From Burkholderiales bacterium (lineage in GTDB: Bacteria > Pseudomonadota > Gammaproteobacteria > Burkholderiales > Burkholderiaceae_E): a stretch of DNA of 64,000 nucleotides. How positions within the stretch are numbered: position 1 is the first letter of the stretch; every line of letters starts with the position of its first letter. Location: contig JAPOKJ010000007.1 in assembly GCA_029977705.1 (NCBI GenBank), forward strand, positions 30,283 through 94,282, given 5' to 3'. A program made the position numbers and the translations under genes. Shown piece after piece: positions 55,642 to 64,000 of this stretch. The notes below the pieces were generated by a model. The model saw only the letters and a list, made by a program, of their open reading frames with translations, made no database searches and was not told the origin of the DNA.

Positions 55642-56868
55642 ATGAACCCGTCGCCCGCCGTCCCCGACCTGCCCGCCCCCGAAGCCCATCGCCATCCACC
55701 GCGGCTGGCGCAGCGCACCCGTCACATCGAACCATTCCAGGTGATGGAACTGGTCAAGCAGGCCGCTGCCCTGCAGGAAGCCGGCGCCCCGATCATCCAC
55801 ATGAGCATCGGCGAACCGGATTTCACTGCGCCGCCGGCCGTGATTGCAGCGCTCAGCGATGCCGCTCGGCAAGGCCGCATGCAATACACCGCAGCGGTGG
55901 GCATAGCGCCCCTGCGCCAGGCCATTTCCGCTCATTACCGCAGCGAGTACGGCCTGGACATTCCGGCCTCGCGCATCATCGTCACGGCGGGCGCCTCAGC
56001 GGCCCTGACCCTGGCCTGCAGCGCACTGGTCAACCCCGGAGACGAAGTCTTGCTGACCGATCCGGGCTACCCCTGCAACCGCCATTTCGTGGCCGCCTGC
56101 GATGGCATCCCGCGGCTGGTGGCTGTGGGCCCCGAGACACGCTTCCAGATGACGCGGGCCCTGCTCGAGCAGCACTGGAACGAGCACTGTGTCGGCACGC
56201 TGCTGGCCACCCCGGCCAATCCCACCGGAACCTCGATCCCCTTCGACGAACTGGCCGCCATCGTCCAGGCCGTGCGCGAGCGTCAGGGTTTTTCGATCAT
56301 CGATGAGATCTACCTGGGGCTGTCTTATGGCACGACCCCGGCGCGCTCGGCCCTGGCGCTGGGCGATGACATCATCGTCACCAACAGCTTCTCAAAGTTT
56401 TTCCACATGACCGGCTGGCGACTGGGCTGGCTGGTGGTGCCCGAAGGCCTGACCGCCGCCTTCGAAAAGCTGGCCCAGAACCTGTACATCTGCCCGTCGA
56501 CCCTGGCGCAGCATGCCGCGCTGGCCTGCTTCGAGCCCGAGAGCATGCGCATCTTCAAGGAGCGGCGCGCCCTGTTCGATGAACGCCGCCGCTATATCGT
56601 GCCCGCCATGCGCGCACTGGGCTTCGACGTGCCGGTCGAACCGGACGGCGCGTTTTATGTGTATCTCGATTGCCAGCGGATCTGCGAGCGGGCGGGCGTT
56701 GCAGACAGCGCCGAGTTGGCGCAGTGGTTGCTGCACAAGGCCCATGTCTGCCTGGTTCCGGGCGCGGATTTCGGTCACCATGCGCCGCAGCGCTACCTGC
56801 GGCTCTCGTATGCCACCGGTATCGGACAACTGAAGGAAGCCGTTGCGCGCATCGGCGCGCTGCTGTAA
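55642..56868 (+). CDS. class I/II pyridoxal-phosphate aminotransferase
   Basis: Aspartate aminotransferase-fold enzyme of 408 residues. IIHMSIGEPDF near residue 52, cofactor-binding GASAALTLACSALVNPGDEVLLTDPGY, the NPTG motif (ATPANPTGTS), and the PLP lysine in TNSFSKFFHMTGWRLGW. Substrate not determined. It follows the CoA-transferase by 5 bases and probably belongs to the same operon, the last gene before the convergent transglycosylase. Confidence 0.9.
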   Translation: MNPSPAVPDLPAPEAHRHPPRLAQRTRHIEPFQVMELVKQAAALQEAGAPIIHMSIGEPDFTAPPAVIAALSDAARQGRMQYTAAVGIAPLRQAISAHYRSEYGLDIPASRIIVTAGASAALTLACSALVNPGDEVLLTDPGYPCNRHFVAACDGIPRLVAVGPETRFQMTRALLEQHWNEHCVGTLLATPANPTGTSIPFDELAAIVQAVRERQGFSIIDEIYLGLSYGTTPARSALALGDDIIVTNSFSKFFHMTGWRLGWLVVPEGLTAAFEKLAQNLYICPSTLAQHAALACFEPESMRIFKERRALFDERRRYIVPAMRALGFDVPVEPDGAFYVYLDCQRICERAGVADSAELAQWLLHKAHVCLVPGADFGHHAPQRYLRLSYATGIGQLKEAVARIGALL

Positions 56869-56894
56869 GGCCGCAGGCGCGGCAGGGCCCGCTG

Positions 56895-57941
56895 TCAGCG
56901 GCCCTGGTTCGCCCCGTCTGAGGCCCGATCCGCCAACGACAGCCTGATAGTCGCCTGCTCGTTCGCAGCATCGCGCGATTTTTCCTCGGGAGCGGGCGTT
57001 GCCGGGGCCAGCGGCATGATCGCCTGCTCGCGTGCGGCCGGTGCCGCATCGAGCGCCGGCAGGCGCTCAGCCGGCGCAGACTCGCTCGTACCCTCGCCGG
57101 CAGGATTGCCCTGCGACTTGTGCTGACCGGCCGCCGGCACTGCATCAGCGCTGCGCGCGCCAGCCCACTTGGCCAGCAGCCATTCAGGTGCCTTCAGGGG
57201 TACGGCGGGGATCGGACGACCCGCCGCAGCCGCGAGCATGCGTTCACGCTCGGACAGCACCTTGTAGCCATAACCGCCATCGTTGTCCTGGTTGGCCGCA
57301 CCCACGTAGTACTTGAGGGCCATCTCGCTGGACGTCGTGCGGCGCAGGTACTCCTTGAGAATCTGGACGCCGACCTCGATATTGGCCGCCGGGTCCAGCA
57401 CCATGTCCTTGCCACCGAAGGCCTCGAAACGGGGACGATGGGCCACTGCATGGATCTGCATCAGGCCCTGCGCACCCATCTGACTTTGCACGGCCGGACG
57501 AAAGCCTGACTCGACCGCCATCACCGCCACCACCAGCATCGGATCGACGCGCTGCGCCCTGGCCGTGTCGAAGGCCATGGCCACATATTTTTGCACCTCG
57601 GCCAGCGGCACCTTGTACTTGCCGGCCGCATAGGACGCCACCCTGAACTGCTCTCGGCTCAGGCCCGATGCACGCCACTCGGCATCGCCCTCAGGCGCCA
57701 TCGAGCGCAGGCCAGACTCCATCATCTGCATCGTCATGCGCACCGACTTCTGTGCCTGGTCGGCCACCTCGGATTGCGCAATGGTTTGCACCACAGGTTG
57801 AACCACGGGTGCAAGTGTCAGGGTCGTGCCAGCCAGCAGGGCATAACCGAGCATGGGCGATTGGGCTGCAGCAGCCCGGGTCATGTGCACGGCGGTCACC
57901 AGTGCACCGAAAACTTTATCGATCTGATGCTGCTTCAACAT
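56895..57941 (-). CDS. lytic transglycosylase (SLT domain)
   Basis: A 348-residue peptidoglycan-cleaving protein. N-terminal hydrophobic segment (about residues 28-47) anchors or exports it; a catalytic SLT domain follows with Glu144 in VVAVMAVESGFRPAV and the GAQGLMQIHAV loop. The last third is Ala/Pro/Glu-rich and disordered-looking. A strong AAGGAGG sits three bases before the ATG, with TTG directly between as a possible alternative start (57944). Confidence 0.9.
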   Translation of the reverse strand: MLKQHQIDKVFGALVTAVHMTRAAAAQSPMLGYALLAGTTLTLAPVVQPVVQTIAQSEVADQAQKSVRMTMQMMESGLRSMAPEGDAEWRASGLSREQFRVASYAAGKYKVPLAEVQKYVAMAFDTARAQRVDPMLVVAVMAVESGFRPAVQSQMGAQGLMQIHAVAHRPRFEAFGGKDMVLDPAANIEVGVQILKEYLRRTTSSEMALKYYVGAANQDNDGGYGYKVLSERERMLAAAAGRPIPAVPLKAPEWLLAKWAGARSADAVPAAGQHKSQGNPAGEGTSESAPAERLPALDAAPAAREQAIMPLAPATPAPEEKSRDAANEQATIRLSLADRASDGANQGR

Positions 57942-58298
57942 CAACCTCCTTCGGCTTGCGCCGTTTTTCGAAGGTGCACCGCTTGGGGCAATGCAGTCCT
58001 TCGTGGGTATCCCGCGACCGTGAGGTCCGCAGCGGGATGCAGCTTAGTCATCAAACGAGAGATCGGGCGACCGGAGCGTCGTCCGCTTTTTGATGGAACG
58101 GCGCGAATGATAGGGGGCAAACGCCGATCGGTCAATCACCAAAACAGCTGAGACCTGTGGATAACACTAGCCTTGGGGCTCTGGATACCGTTACACACTA
58201 GCCCTTGTGCATCGACATCACATCGAGAATGTGAAAATGTGCACACGCAGAGTGCGCACACACCCGGAGCATAGGCGTCGTGACATATCAAGCATCTA
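57942..58298. other. intergenic region with palindromes and a single DnaA-box-like site
   Basis: About 350 bases between the transglycosylase and dacB genes, less GC-rich than its surroundings. It holds one TGTGGATAA (a DnaA-box match) at about 58157-58165, the inverted repeat CACAT-cgaga-ATGTG near 58220-58236, and GTGCACAC/TGCGCACAC stretches after it. No open reading frame looks real. Promoter of the transglycosylase gene must lie here. Confidence 0.55.
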
Positions 58299-59834
58299 TC
58301 ACTGCTGATACGCCCATCGCAACAACTGGTCCTGCAAGGCCTGGGTGCCTTCCGCGCCGGCACCATTGATGATCATCACGACTGCCAGATCACGTCCCGA
58401 TTGCGCCTTGACATAGCCGGCGATGGCACGCACCGCATTCAGTGAGCCGGTCTTGATGGCGGCGTTGCCGGCCACTGGATCCGCCTTCAATCGTGACTTC
58501 ATCGTGCCGTCGACGCCAACGACGGGCAGGGAATCACGAAACGGCGCCGCTACCGGACTGAAGGCCGCATCGCGCAGCAACTGCGCCAGGTGCATGGCGC
58601 TGATGCGCTCGCTGCGCGACAGGCCTGAACCATTGTCGATGTGCAGTTCGCGAAAATGCATTTGCCGCTTGCCCAGCCATTGCTGGATGGCCTGGCGCGC
58701 ACGCTCAGGCGTTGCCGGCAGGCGCATCGTTTCATGGGCCACCTGCAGCAGCAACTGGCGCGCCATCACGTTGTTGCTGAACTTGTTGATGTCGCGCACG
58801 ACATCGATGAGGGTGCGCGGCGACTCCCATTCGTGGAACGGACTCTGGCCGCGCAGGTTCAGGCCGCTGACCAGGCGGGTATGACCGGCAAAGCTGCCAC
58901 CGGCGGCCTGCCAGGCCGCCTTGAAAAGCCCATGGATGAATTGCTGGTGCGTAAGCACGGCCACATAGGTCCCCTGCTCGCCACAGGCAGCCGAATACTG
59001 GCCGGCAACCTTGATGCGTGACACCGACGGATTGCCATCATCGGCAATCATCAATGACGATGCGCCGTGGCGGCAGGGACCGCCCACCTGGCGCACCTGC
59101 ACCTCGAGGCGCACATCAGCCAGTTCGGGATCCATCCGCACCGTAACACCGGCATCGCCCGGCGTGATGATGAAGTTGGTGGCCTTGAAATTCATCAGCG
59201 CGGCATGAGGCCGCACGTTGTAGGGCTGGGTCGGGTCGCCATCGAAGGCCTCGACGCTGACCGGGCCGATGTCGTACAGCGAAGTCTCGATGAGCAGGTC
59301 GCCCTGGATCTCGCGAAGGCCACGCTGGCGAAGTTGCCGCACCACTTCCTGGAGATCTTCGATGACGAGCTTGGGATCACCGCCGCCCCGCACGATCAGG
59401 TCACCGGCAAGGACATCGCCCTGCAAGGGTCGGCCCAGATAGAACTGGGTGCGCCAGCGGTAATCGGGACCGAGCAGGTTCAGGGCCGCGTAGGTGGTGA
59501 CCAGCTTCATGGTCGAGGCCGGGTTGAGCGGCTCATCGGGCTGGTGGGTCAGCAGTGCAGCACCACTGGCCAGATCGATCACGGCCGCGCCGATCTGCCG
59601 GCCCTTGCCCTGGGCGGACAGCAAGTGCGGCGGCGGGACGGCCTGTGCCTGTGTCTGTGCTCTGGCCTGTGCTTGTGGCTGCACGTTTGAATGTGGCTGC
59701 ACGTTTGACTGTGGCTGCACGATCGACTGTGCCTGCACCGTCAGGCCGCACAGAGCGCCGATCAGCATCAGCGCAAGCGTCTGGCCGCGACGCGCCAGGC
59801 ACTTCCACGAATATGGGCCATCCATCGATTTCAT
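58299..59834 (-). CDS. dacB: D-alanyl-D-alanine carboxypeptidase/endopeptidase (PBP4, DacB)
   Basis: Periplasmic penicillin-binding protein of 511 residues in the S13 class. Signal peptide (RGQTLALMLIGALCGLTVQAQ). A short low-complexity spacer of QSNVQP-type repeats follows (residues 37-65). The active-site Ser107-x-x-Lys110 is in PASTMKLVTT, SxN in SNNVMARQL, and KTG in KTGSLNAVRAIAG near the C-terminus. It trims peptidoglycan peptide stems and crosslinks. Starts at ATG 59834 or 59825. Confidence 0.93.
   Translation of the reverse strand: MKSMDGPYSWKCLARRGQTLALMLIGALCGLTVQAQSIVQPQSNVQPHSNVQPQAQARAQTQAQAVPPPHLLSAQGKGRQIGAAVIDLASGAALLTHQPDEPLNPASTMKLVTTYAALNLLGPDYRWRTQFYLGRPLQGDVLAGDLIVRGGGDPKLVIEDLQEVVRQLRQRGLREIQGDLLIETSLYDIGPVSVEAFDGDPTQPYNVRPHAALMNFKATNFIITPGDAGVTVRMDPELADVRLEVQVRQVGGPCRHGASSLMIADDGNPSVSRIKVAGQYSAACGEQGTYVAVLTHQQFIHGLFKAAWQAAGGSFAGHTRLVSGLNLRGQSPFHEWESPRTLIDVVRDINKFSNNVMARQLLLQVAHETMRLPATPERARQAIQQWLGKRQMHFRELHIDNGSGLSRSERISAMHLAQLLRDAAFSPVAAPFRDSLPVVGVDGTMKSRLKADPVAGNAAIKTGSLNAVRAIAGYVKAQSGRDLAVVMIINGAGAEGTQALQDQLLRWAYQQ
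59674..59727. repeat. three tandem 18-bp repeats within dacB
   Basis: Three copies of a unit close to TGTGGCTGCACGTTTGAC (59674-59691, 59692-59709, 59710-59727) encode the six-residue spacer repeat QSNVQP just after the signal peptide. In-frame copy number changes would alter spacer length only. Confidence 0.8.
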
Positions 59835-59891
59835 GACCCGATTATCCCATGGGCCAGACGTATACTTTGCTTGCCTCCAGGAGATCCATCG

Positions 59892-60800
59892 ATGCCCCGA
59901 CCTTCATCACCGAGCCCAGCGCCCGGCCCTTCCCGCAAGCGCAGCGATGCGCGCCGCGCCTCTGCTTCGCCCTCGCCCGCCGCCGCAGCGCAGCCCGCCA
60001 CGGTGGCCGGTTCGAATCGCCTGCAGGACAAGGTCGCGATCATCACTGGCGGCGCACAGGGCATCGGCGCCGCAATTGCAGCCCGCTTCCTGCGCGAGCA
60101 GGCCCGGGTGCTGATCGTCGACCAGTCACCGCAAGCCCTGAAGGCCTGCCTGGCCAGCGAACAGCCCTTCGCACGGGAGGGACGGGTGCAGGCCCTCAAG
60201 CTCGATGTGACCCAGCCCGGTGCCCCCGCCAAGGCGCTCAAGGCCTGCCTCAAGGCCTTCGGCCGCTGCGACATCCTGGTCAACAATGCAGGCATCACGC
60301 ATGCCGCCGACCTGCTCTCTCTCAAGCTCGAGGACTTCGATCGCGTGCTCGATGTCAACCTGCGCAGTTACCTGGCCTTCGGTCAGGCCCTGGCCAGACA
60401 CTGGGTGGCACAGCACCAGCCCGGCGTGATCATCAACATGTCCAGCGTCAATGCGGTGCTGGCGATTCCCGACCAGATTCCCTATGTCATCTCCAAGGGC
60501 GCGGTAAACCAGTTGACCAAGGTGATGGCGATGGGCCTGGCGGCTCACGACATCCGGGTCAATGCGATCGGGCCGGGCACGATTGCCACGGAACTGGCAC
60601 GCAAGGCGGTGATGATGTCCGAGGCCGGGCGCCGCAGGATCTTCTCGCGCACGCCGATGCGGCGCCTGGGCGAGCCCGCCGAGGTCGCCAGCGTGGCACT
60701 GTTCCTGGCCAGTGAAGACGCCAGCTACATGACCGGACAGACCCTCTACCCCGATGGCGGACGGCTGGCCCTGAACTACACCGTCGCAATCGACGATTGA
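59892..60800 (+). CDS. SDR-family oxidoreductase with long N-terminal extension
   Basis: Cytoplasmic SDR of 302 residues. A low-complexity Pro/Ser/Ala/Arg-rich extension of about 43 residues precedes the fold, which has TGGAQGIG (residues 52-59), NNAG at 131-134, catalytic Ser184/185, Tyr198 and Lys202, and a C-terminal YPDGGRLALNY. It resembles 3-oxoacyl-ACP reductase-like SDRs. The ATG at 59892 has AGGAG upstream; an upstream TTG is less likely. It may be co-transcribed with the following PhoX-like gene. Confidence 0.83.
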   Translation: MPRPSSPSPAPGPSRKRSDARRASASPSPAAAAQPATVAGSNRLQDKVAIITGGAQGIGAAIAARFLREQARVLIVDQSPQALKACLASEQPFAREGRVQALKLDVTQPGAPAKALKACLKAFGRCDILVNNAGITHAADLLSLKLEDFDRVLDVNLRSYLAFGQALARHWVAQHQPGVIINMSSVNAVLAIPDQIPYVISKGAVNQLTKVMAMGLAAHDIRVNAIGPGTIATELARKAVMMSEAGRRRIFSRTPMRRLGEPAEVASVALFLASEDASYMTGQTLYPDGGRLALNYTVAIDD

Positions 60801-60820
60801 CGGCTGCGGAGACCCTTTCC

Positions 60821-62731
60821 ATGTCCAAAGATTTCAGCACGCTCGAAAACTCCAACACTTCGCCCAATCCCAGCATCCACGAGGCCTCGCTCCCGGCCCG
60901 GCGCATCTGGCTGCACGCGCCGCTGGCCACCGCGCTTGCCAGCGTGTTCGGTGCCACTCCCCTTGCCGGCTGCACCGCCGGCCTGATCCGCGACCAGACC
61001 CCGCTGATCGGCTTCAAGGCGGTGCCGGCCGGCTTCAAGGACGTGGTGCAGGTGCCCGAGGGCTATGTGGCCCAGGCCTTCATGCCCTGGGGCGAGCCGG
61101 TCGGTGTGCCGGGCAACATGCCGGCCTTCAAGCCCGATGCCAGCAACAGTGCCGCCGAGCAGGCGGTGCAGATGGGCATGCACCATGACGGCCTGCACTA
61201 CTTTCCCCTCGAGGGCAGCACGCGCGGCCTGCTGGTGATGAACCACGAGTACACCGACGATGGCCTGCTGCATGTCGGTGGCATGATGCCCTGGACCGCC
61301 GAGAAGGTGCGCAAATCCCAGATGGCGCATGGCATCTCGGTGATCGAGATCGCTTTCGCCGAGGGCCGATGGCAGGCCGTGCGTCCGAGCCGCTTTGCGC
61401 GCCGCTTCACGCTCGATACGCCTTTCGAGGTGCGCGGCCCGGCCGCCGGACACAGCCTGATGCGCACCGCCGCCGACCCGCAGGGCCGACGCGTGCTGGG
61501 CACCCTGAACAACTGCGCCTCGGGCATGACGCCCTGGGGCACCTACCTGTCCGGTGAAGAGAACTGGGCCTTCTACTTTGACGCCGGCGAAAAGCCGACG
61601 GCCCATCAGCTGCGCTGGGGCGCACGCCCGAAAGGCGTTTTCCGCTGGGGCGAATTCGACGAGCGTTTCCGGCTGAGCCAGCATCCCAATGAATTCAACC
61701 GCTTCGGCTGGGTGGTCGAGGTCGACCCCTTCGATCCGGACAGCACGCCGGTCAAGCGCACGGCCCTGGGCCGCGCAGCCCACGAGGGTGCCTGGGTGGC
61801 CCTGACCGACGACGGGCGCGCCGTGGTCTACTCGGGCGAGGATGCGCGCTTCGAGTACATCTACAAGTTCGTCAGCAGAGACCGCATGGCGCCAGGCGGG
61901 GCCAAGGCCAATCGCGAACTGCTCGATCATGGCACCTTGTACGTGGCCCGCTTCGATGCGGGCGGCCGTGGTCGCTGGCTGCCCCTGGTGCAGGGACAAG
62001 GCCCCCTGACATCGGCCAACGGCTTTGCCGATCAGGCCGAGGTCCTGATCAAGGCCCGCCAGGCCAGCGATGCGCTCGGCGCGACCAAGATGGACCGGCC
62101 CGAATGGCTGACCATCGATGCCCGTGCCAAGACGGTTTACTGCACCCTGACCAACAACAGCGAGCGTGGCGCCCCGGGCAAGCCCGGTGTCGATGCCGCC
62201 AATCCGCGCGCCAACAATGTCATGGGCCAGATCATCCGCTGGAAGGAAGGGCGGGACTTCGACGGCCTCGAATTCAGCTGGGACCATCTGCTGCTGGCCG
62301 GCGATCCGGCCAACGAGCGGCCCGAGGCCCGGGGCAACCTGAAGGGTGACCCCTTCGCCTGTCCCGATGGCCTGGCGTTCGACGCGCGTGGCCTGCTCTG
62401 GATCCAGACCGACATGCATGCCAGCCAGATGTACAAGGGCGAACTGGAGCGCATCGGCAGCAACCAGATGCTGGCCTGCGATGTGGCCAGTGGCGAGGTG
62501 CGGCGCTTTTTCACCGGGCCCGTCAATTGCGAGGTGACCGGACTGACCTTCACTCCGGACATGCGCAGCATGTTCCTGAATATCCAGCACCCGGGCGAAA
62601 GCCCGTCGGACCGTGCCGACCCGAAAAATCCGACCCGCTTCTCGACCTGGCCCGAGGGGCCCGGGGCCCAGCGGCCGCGCTCGGCCACCGTCATCATCCG
62701 GCGCCAGGATGGGGGCATCATCGGCACCTGA
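60821..62731 (+). CDS. PhoX/DUF839-family alkaline phosphatase-like protein
   Basis: A 636-residue beta-propeller protein of the PhoX family, whose members are Ca/Fe-dependent phosphatases. NNCASGMTPWGTYLSGEENW (a metal/active-site block), MNHEYTDDGLL and FACPDGLAFDARGLLWIQTD are all family marks. The N-terminus has LPARRIWLHAPLATALASVFG, which may be a Tat signal (RR plus hydrophobic run), so periplasmic. It starts 20 bases after the SDR stop with GGAGA upstream. Phosphate regulation (Pho box) was not identified. Confidence 0.88.
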   Translation: MSKDFSTLENSNTSPNPSIHEASLPARRIWLHAPLATALASVFGATPLAGCTAGLIRDQTPLIGFKAVPAGFKDVVQVPEGYVAQAFMPWGEPVGVPGNMPAFKPDASNSAAEQAVQMGMHHDGLHYFPLEGSTRGLLVMNHEYTDDGLLHVGGMMPWTAEKVRKSQMAHGISVIEIAFAEGRWQAVRPSRFARRFTLDTPFEVRGPAAGHSLMRTAADPQGRRVLGTLNNCASGMTPWGTYLSGEENWAFYFDAGEKPTAHQLRWGARPKGVFRWGEFDERFRLSQHPNEFNRFGWVVEVDPFDPDSTPVKRTALGRAAHEGAWVALTDDGRAVVYSGEDARFEYIYKFVSRDRMAPGGAKANRELLDHGTLYVARFDAGGRGRWLPLVQGQGPLTSANGFADQAEVLIKARQASDALGATKMDRPEWLTIDARAKTVYCTLTNNSERGAPGKPGVDAANPRANNVMGQIIRWKEGRDFDGLEFSWDHLLLAGDPANERPEARGNLKGDPFACPDGLAFDARGLLWIQTDMHASQMYKGELERIGSNQMLACDVASGEVRRFFTGPVNCEVTGLTFTPDMRSMFLNIQHPGESPSDRADPKNPTRFSTWPEGPGAQRPRSATVIIRRQDGGIIGT

Positions 62732-62778
62732 ACCCGACGTGCAGGCGAGGGCCGAATAACCCCGCCGGGGCGCAAGGC

Positions 62779-62807
62779 CTTGAAATCATTCGGAATGCCC
62801 CTATAAT
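62779..62807 (+). promoter_or_regulatory. groESL promoter, heat-shock/vegetative hybrid
   Basis: CTTGAAA (62779-62785), 12 bases, then CCCCTATAAT (62798-62807). The first and CCCC parts match the sigma-32 consensus; TTGAAA with 16-base spacing to TATAAT also matches sigma-70. The -10 runs straight into the CIRCE element. Confidence 0.75.
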
Positions 62808-62833
62808 CAGCACTCCTCGTTGACGAGTGCTAA
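62807..62833. promoter_or_regulatory. CIRCE element (HrcA operator)
   Basis: TCAGCACTC-N9-GAGTGCTAA, one mismatch from the canonical TTAGCACTC-N9-GAGTGCTAA. It overlaps the promoter -10 and precedes groES by 130 bases, so HrcA should repress groESL. Confidence 0.9.
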
Positions 62834-62962
62834 CAGCATTCGGGCCGCCCTGCCAGGCGGTGTCGGCCCCGAAGCGTCGGGCGCTCGTCACGGACCTGCT
62901 TCCGGGCCATCCCGGGAAATCCGAAAATAACCTTTGTTTTCAAGACTTTAGGAGTTCTACGC

Positions 62963-63250
62963 ATGAAACTGCGTCCCCTGCACGACCGCGTGATCGTCAA
63001 GCGCCTCGATTCCGAGCGCAAGACCGCCTCCGGCATTTTCATCCCCGACAACGCCGCTGAAAAGCCTGACCAGGGCGAAATCCTGGCGGTCGGCGACGGC
63101 AAGGTCGATGACAACGGCAAGCTGCGTCCGCTGGCGGTGAAGGTCGGCGACAAGGTGATCTTCGGCAAATACAGCGGCCAGACCGTCAAGGTGGACGGCG
63201 AGGACCTGCTGGTCATGCGCGAAGAAGACATCATGGCCGTGGTGCAGTAA
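62963..63250 (+). CDS. groES: co-chaperonin GroES
   Basis: The 95-residue lid subunit of the GroEL chaperonin. [38 protein letters not shown] and the C-terminal [23 protein letters not shown] with the mobile loop are typical. AGGAG precedes the ATG. Followed after 48 bases by groEL; CIRCE and sigma-32-like promoter lie upstream. Confidence 0.97.
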   Translation: MKLRPLHDRVIVKRLDSERKTASGIFIPDNAAEKPDQGEILAVGDGKVDDNGKLRPLAVKVGDKVIFGKYSGQTVKVDGEDLLVMREEDIMAVVQ

Positions 63251-63292
63251 GCATCCGGTCGACCCAGACAACCTGATTGAAGATTGAGGTAA

Positions 63293-64000
<708 letters not shown>

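Noticed and set aside
58150..58175. Possible replication origin from TGTGGATAA
   Set aside because: Only one perfect DnaA-box match, no box cluster, no dnaA or dnaN nearby.

Overview
The window is GC-rich, tightly packed chromosomal DNA with short intergenic gaps. It most resembles a beta-proteobacterium of the order Burkholderiales. The pointers are several Bug/TctC-type periplasmic binding proteins, a BoxR-like regulator carrying a shikimate-kinase domain, a DUF1631 protein, a urea (Urt) transporter and a CIRCE-controlled groESL operon. No rRNA, tRNA, CRISPR array, insertion sequence or phage gene was recognised, so this looks like core plus catabolic-accessory chromosome rather than an island. 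The species cannot be named from the sequence alone.

Layout. 1-5.8 kb: a BMP-type (nucleoside-like) ABC importer (permease cut by the left edge, two-domain ATPase, lipoprotein-like binding protein), interrupted by an SDR dehydrogenase and a DUF1254/DUF1214 protein, then a DUF167 protein. 5.8-14.3 kb: an exported alpha/beta hydrolase, a BoxR/BzdR-like regulator, and divergent from it an SDR, an alpha/beta hydrolase and a complete five-gene branched-chain-type (Liv) ABC importer, which together suggest a catabolic operon induced by an acyl-CoA or aromatic compound. 14.4-20.3 kb: DUF3617 protein, the purC-purE-purK-sua5 housekeeping operon, an AlaX-type editing protein and a membrane-anchored Mrr-like protein. 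20.3-26.2 kb: urtABCDE urea importer, reading leftwards.

26.5-31.1 kb is a leftward aromatic amine dehydrogenase operon: large subunit, MauE-like, MauD-like, TTQ-bearing small subunit, monohaem cytochrome c, and in the same direction a NylC/DmpA-like P1 peptidase followed by a terminator. It converts aromatic amines to aldehydes in the periplasm. Divergent from it are glutaryl-CoA dehydrogenase and a Bug protein. 33.6-38.6 kb: tkt, gap, pgk and an unknown small gene in one direction. 38.8-45.8 kb: rsmE, a YidB-like protein, a secreted RNase/barstar pair, DUF1631 and malic enzyme.

46-57 kb: DNA polymerase IV, then a probable catabolic locus. It holds a giant FAD/Fe-S D-2-hydroxyacid dehydrogenase (YdiJ type) and a GntR/FCD regulator reading leftwards. 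Divergently read are a serine-glyoxylate-type aminotransferase, Bug protein, enoyl-CoA hydratase, CaiB CoA-transferase and class I aminotransferase. A repeated palindromic GntR-like operator sits at the divergent promoter. The substrate is unknown and this is one of the more open biological questions here. 57-64 kb: lytic transglycosylase, PBP4 (dacB), an SDR, a PhoX-like protein and groES-groEL, with groEL cut by the right edge.

The most interesting items are the amine-dehydrogenase operon with its associated amidase and no MauG, the GntR-controlled locus of unknown substrate, the BoxR-like regulator without box genes, the secreted RNase with its barstar inhibitor, and several small tandem-repeat/hairpin arrays between genes.
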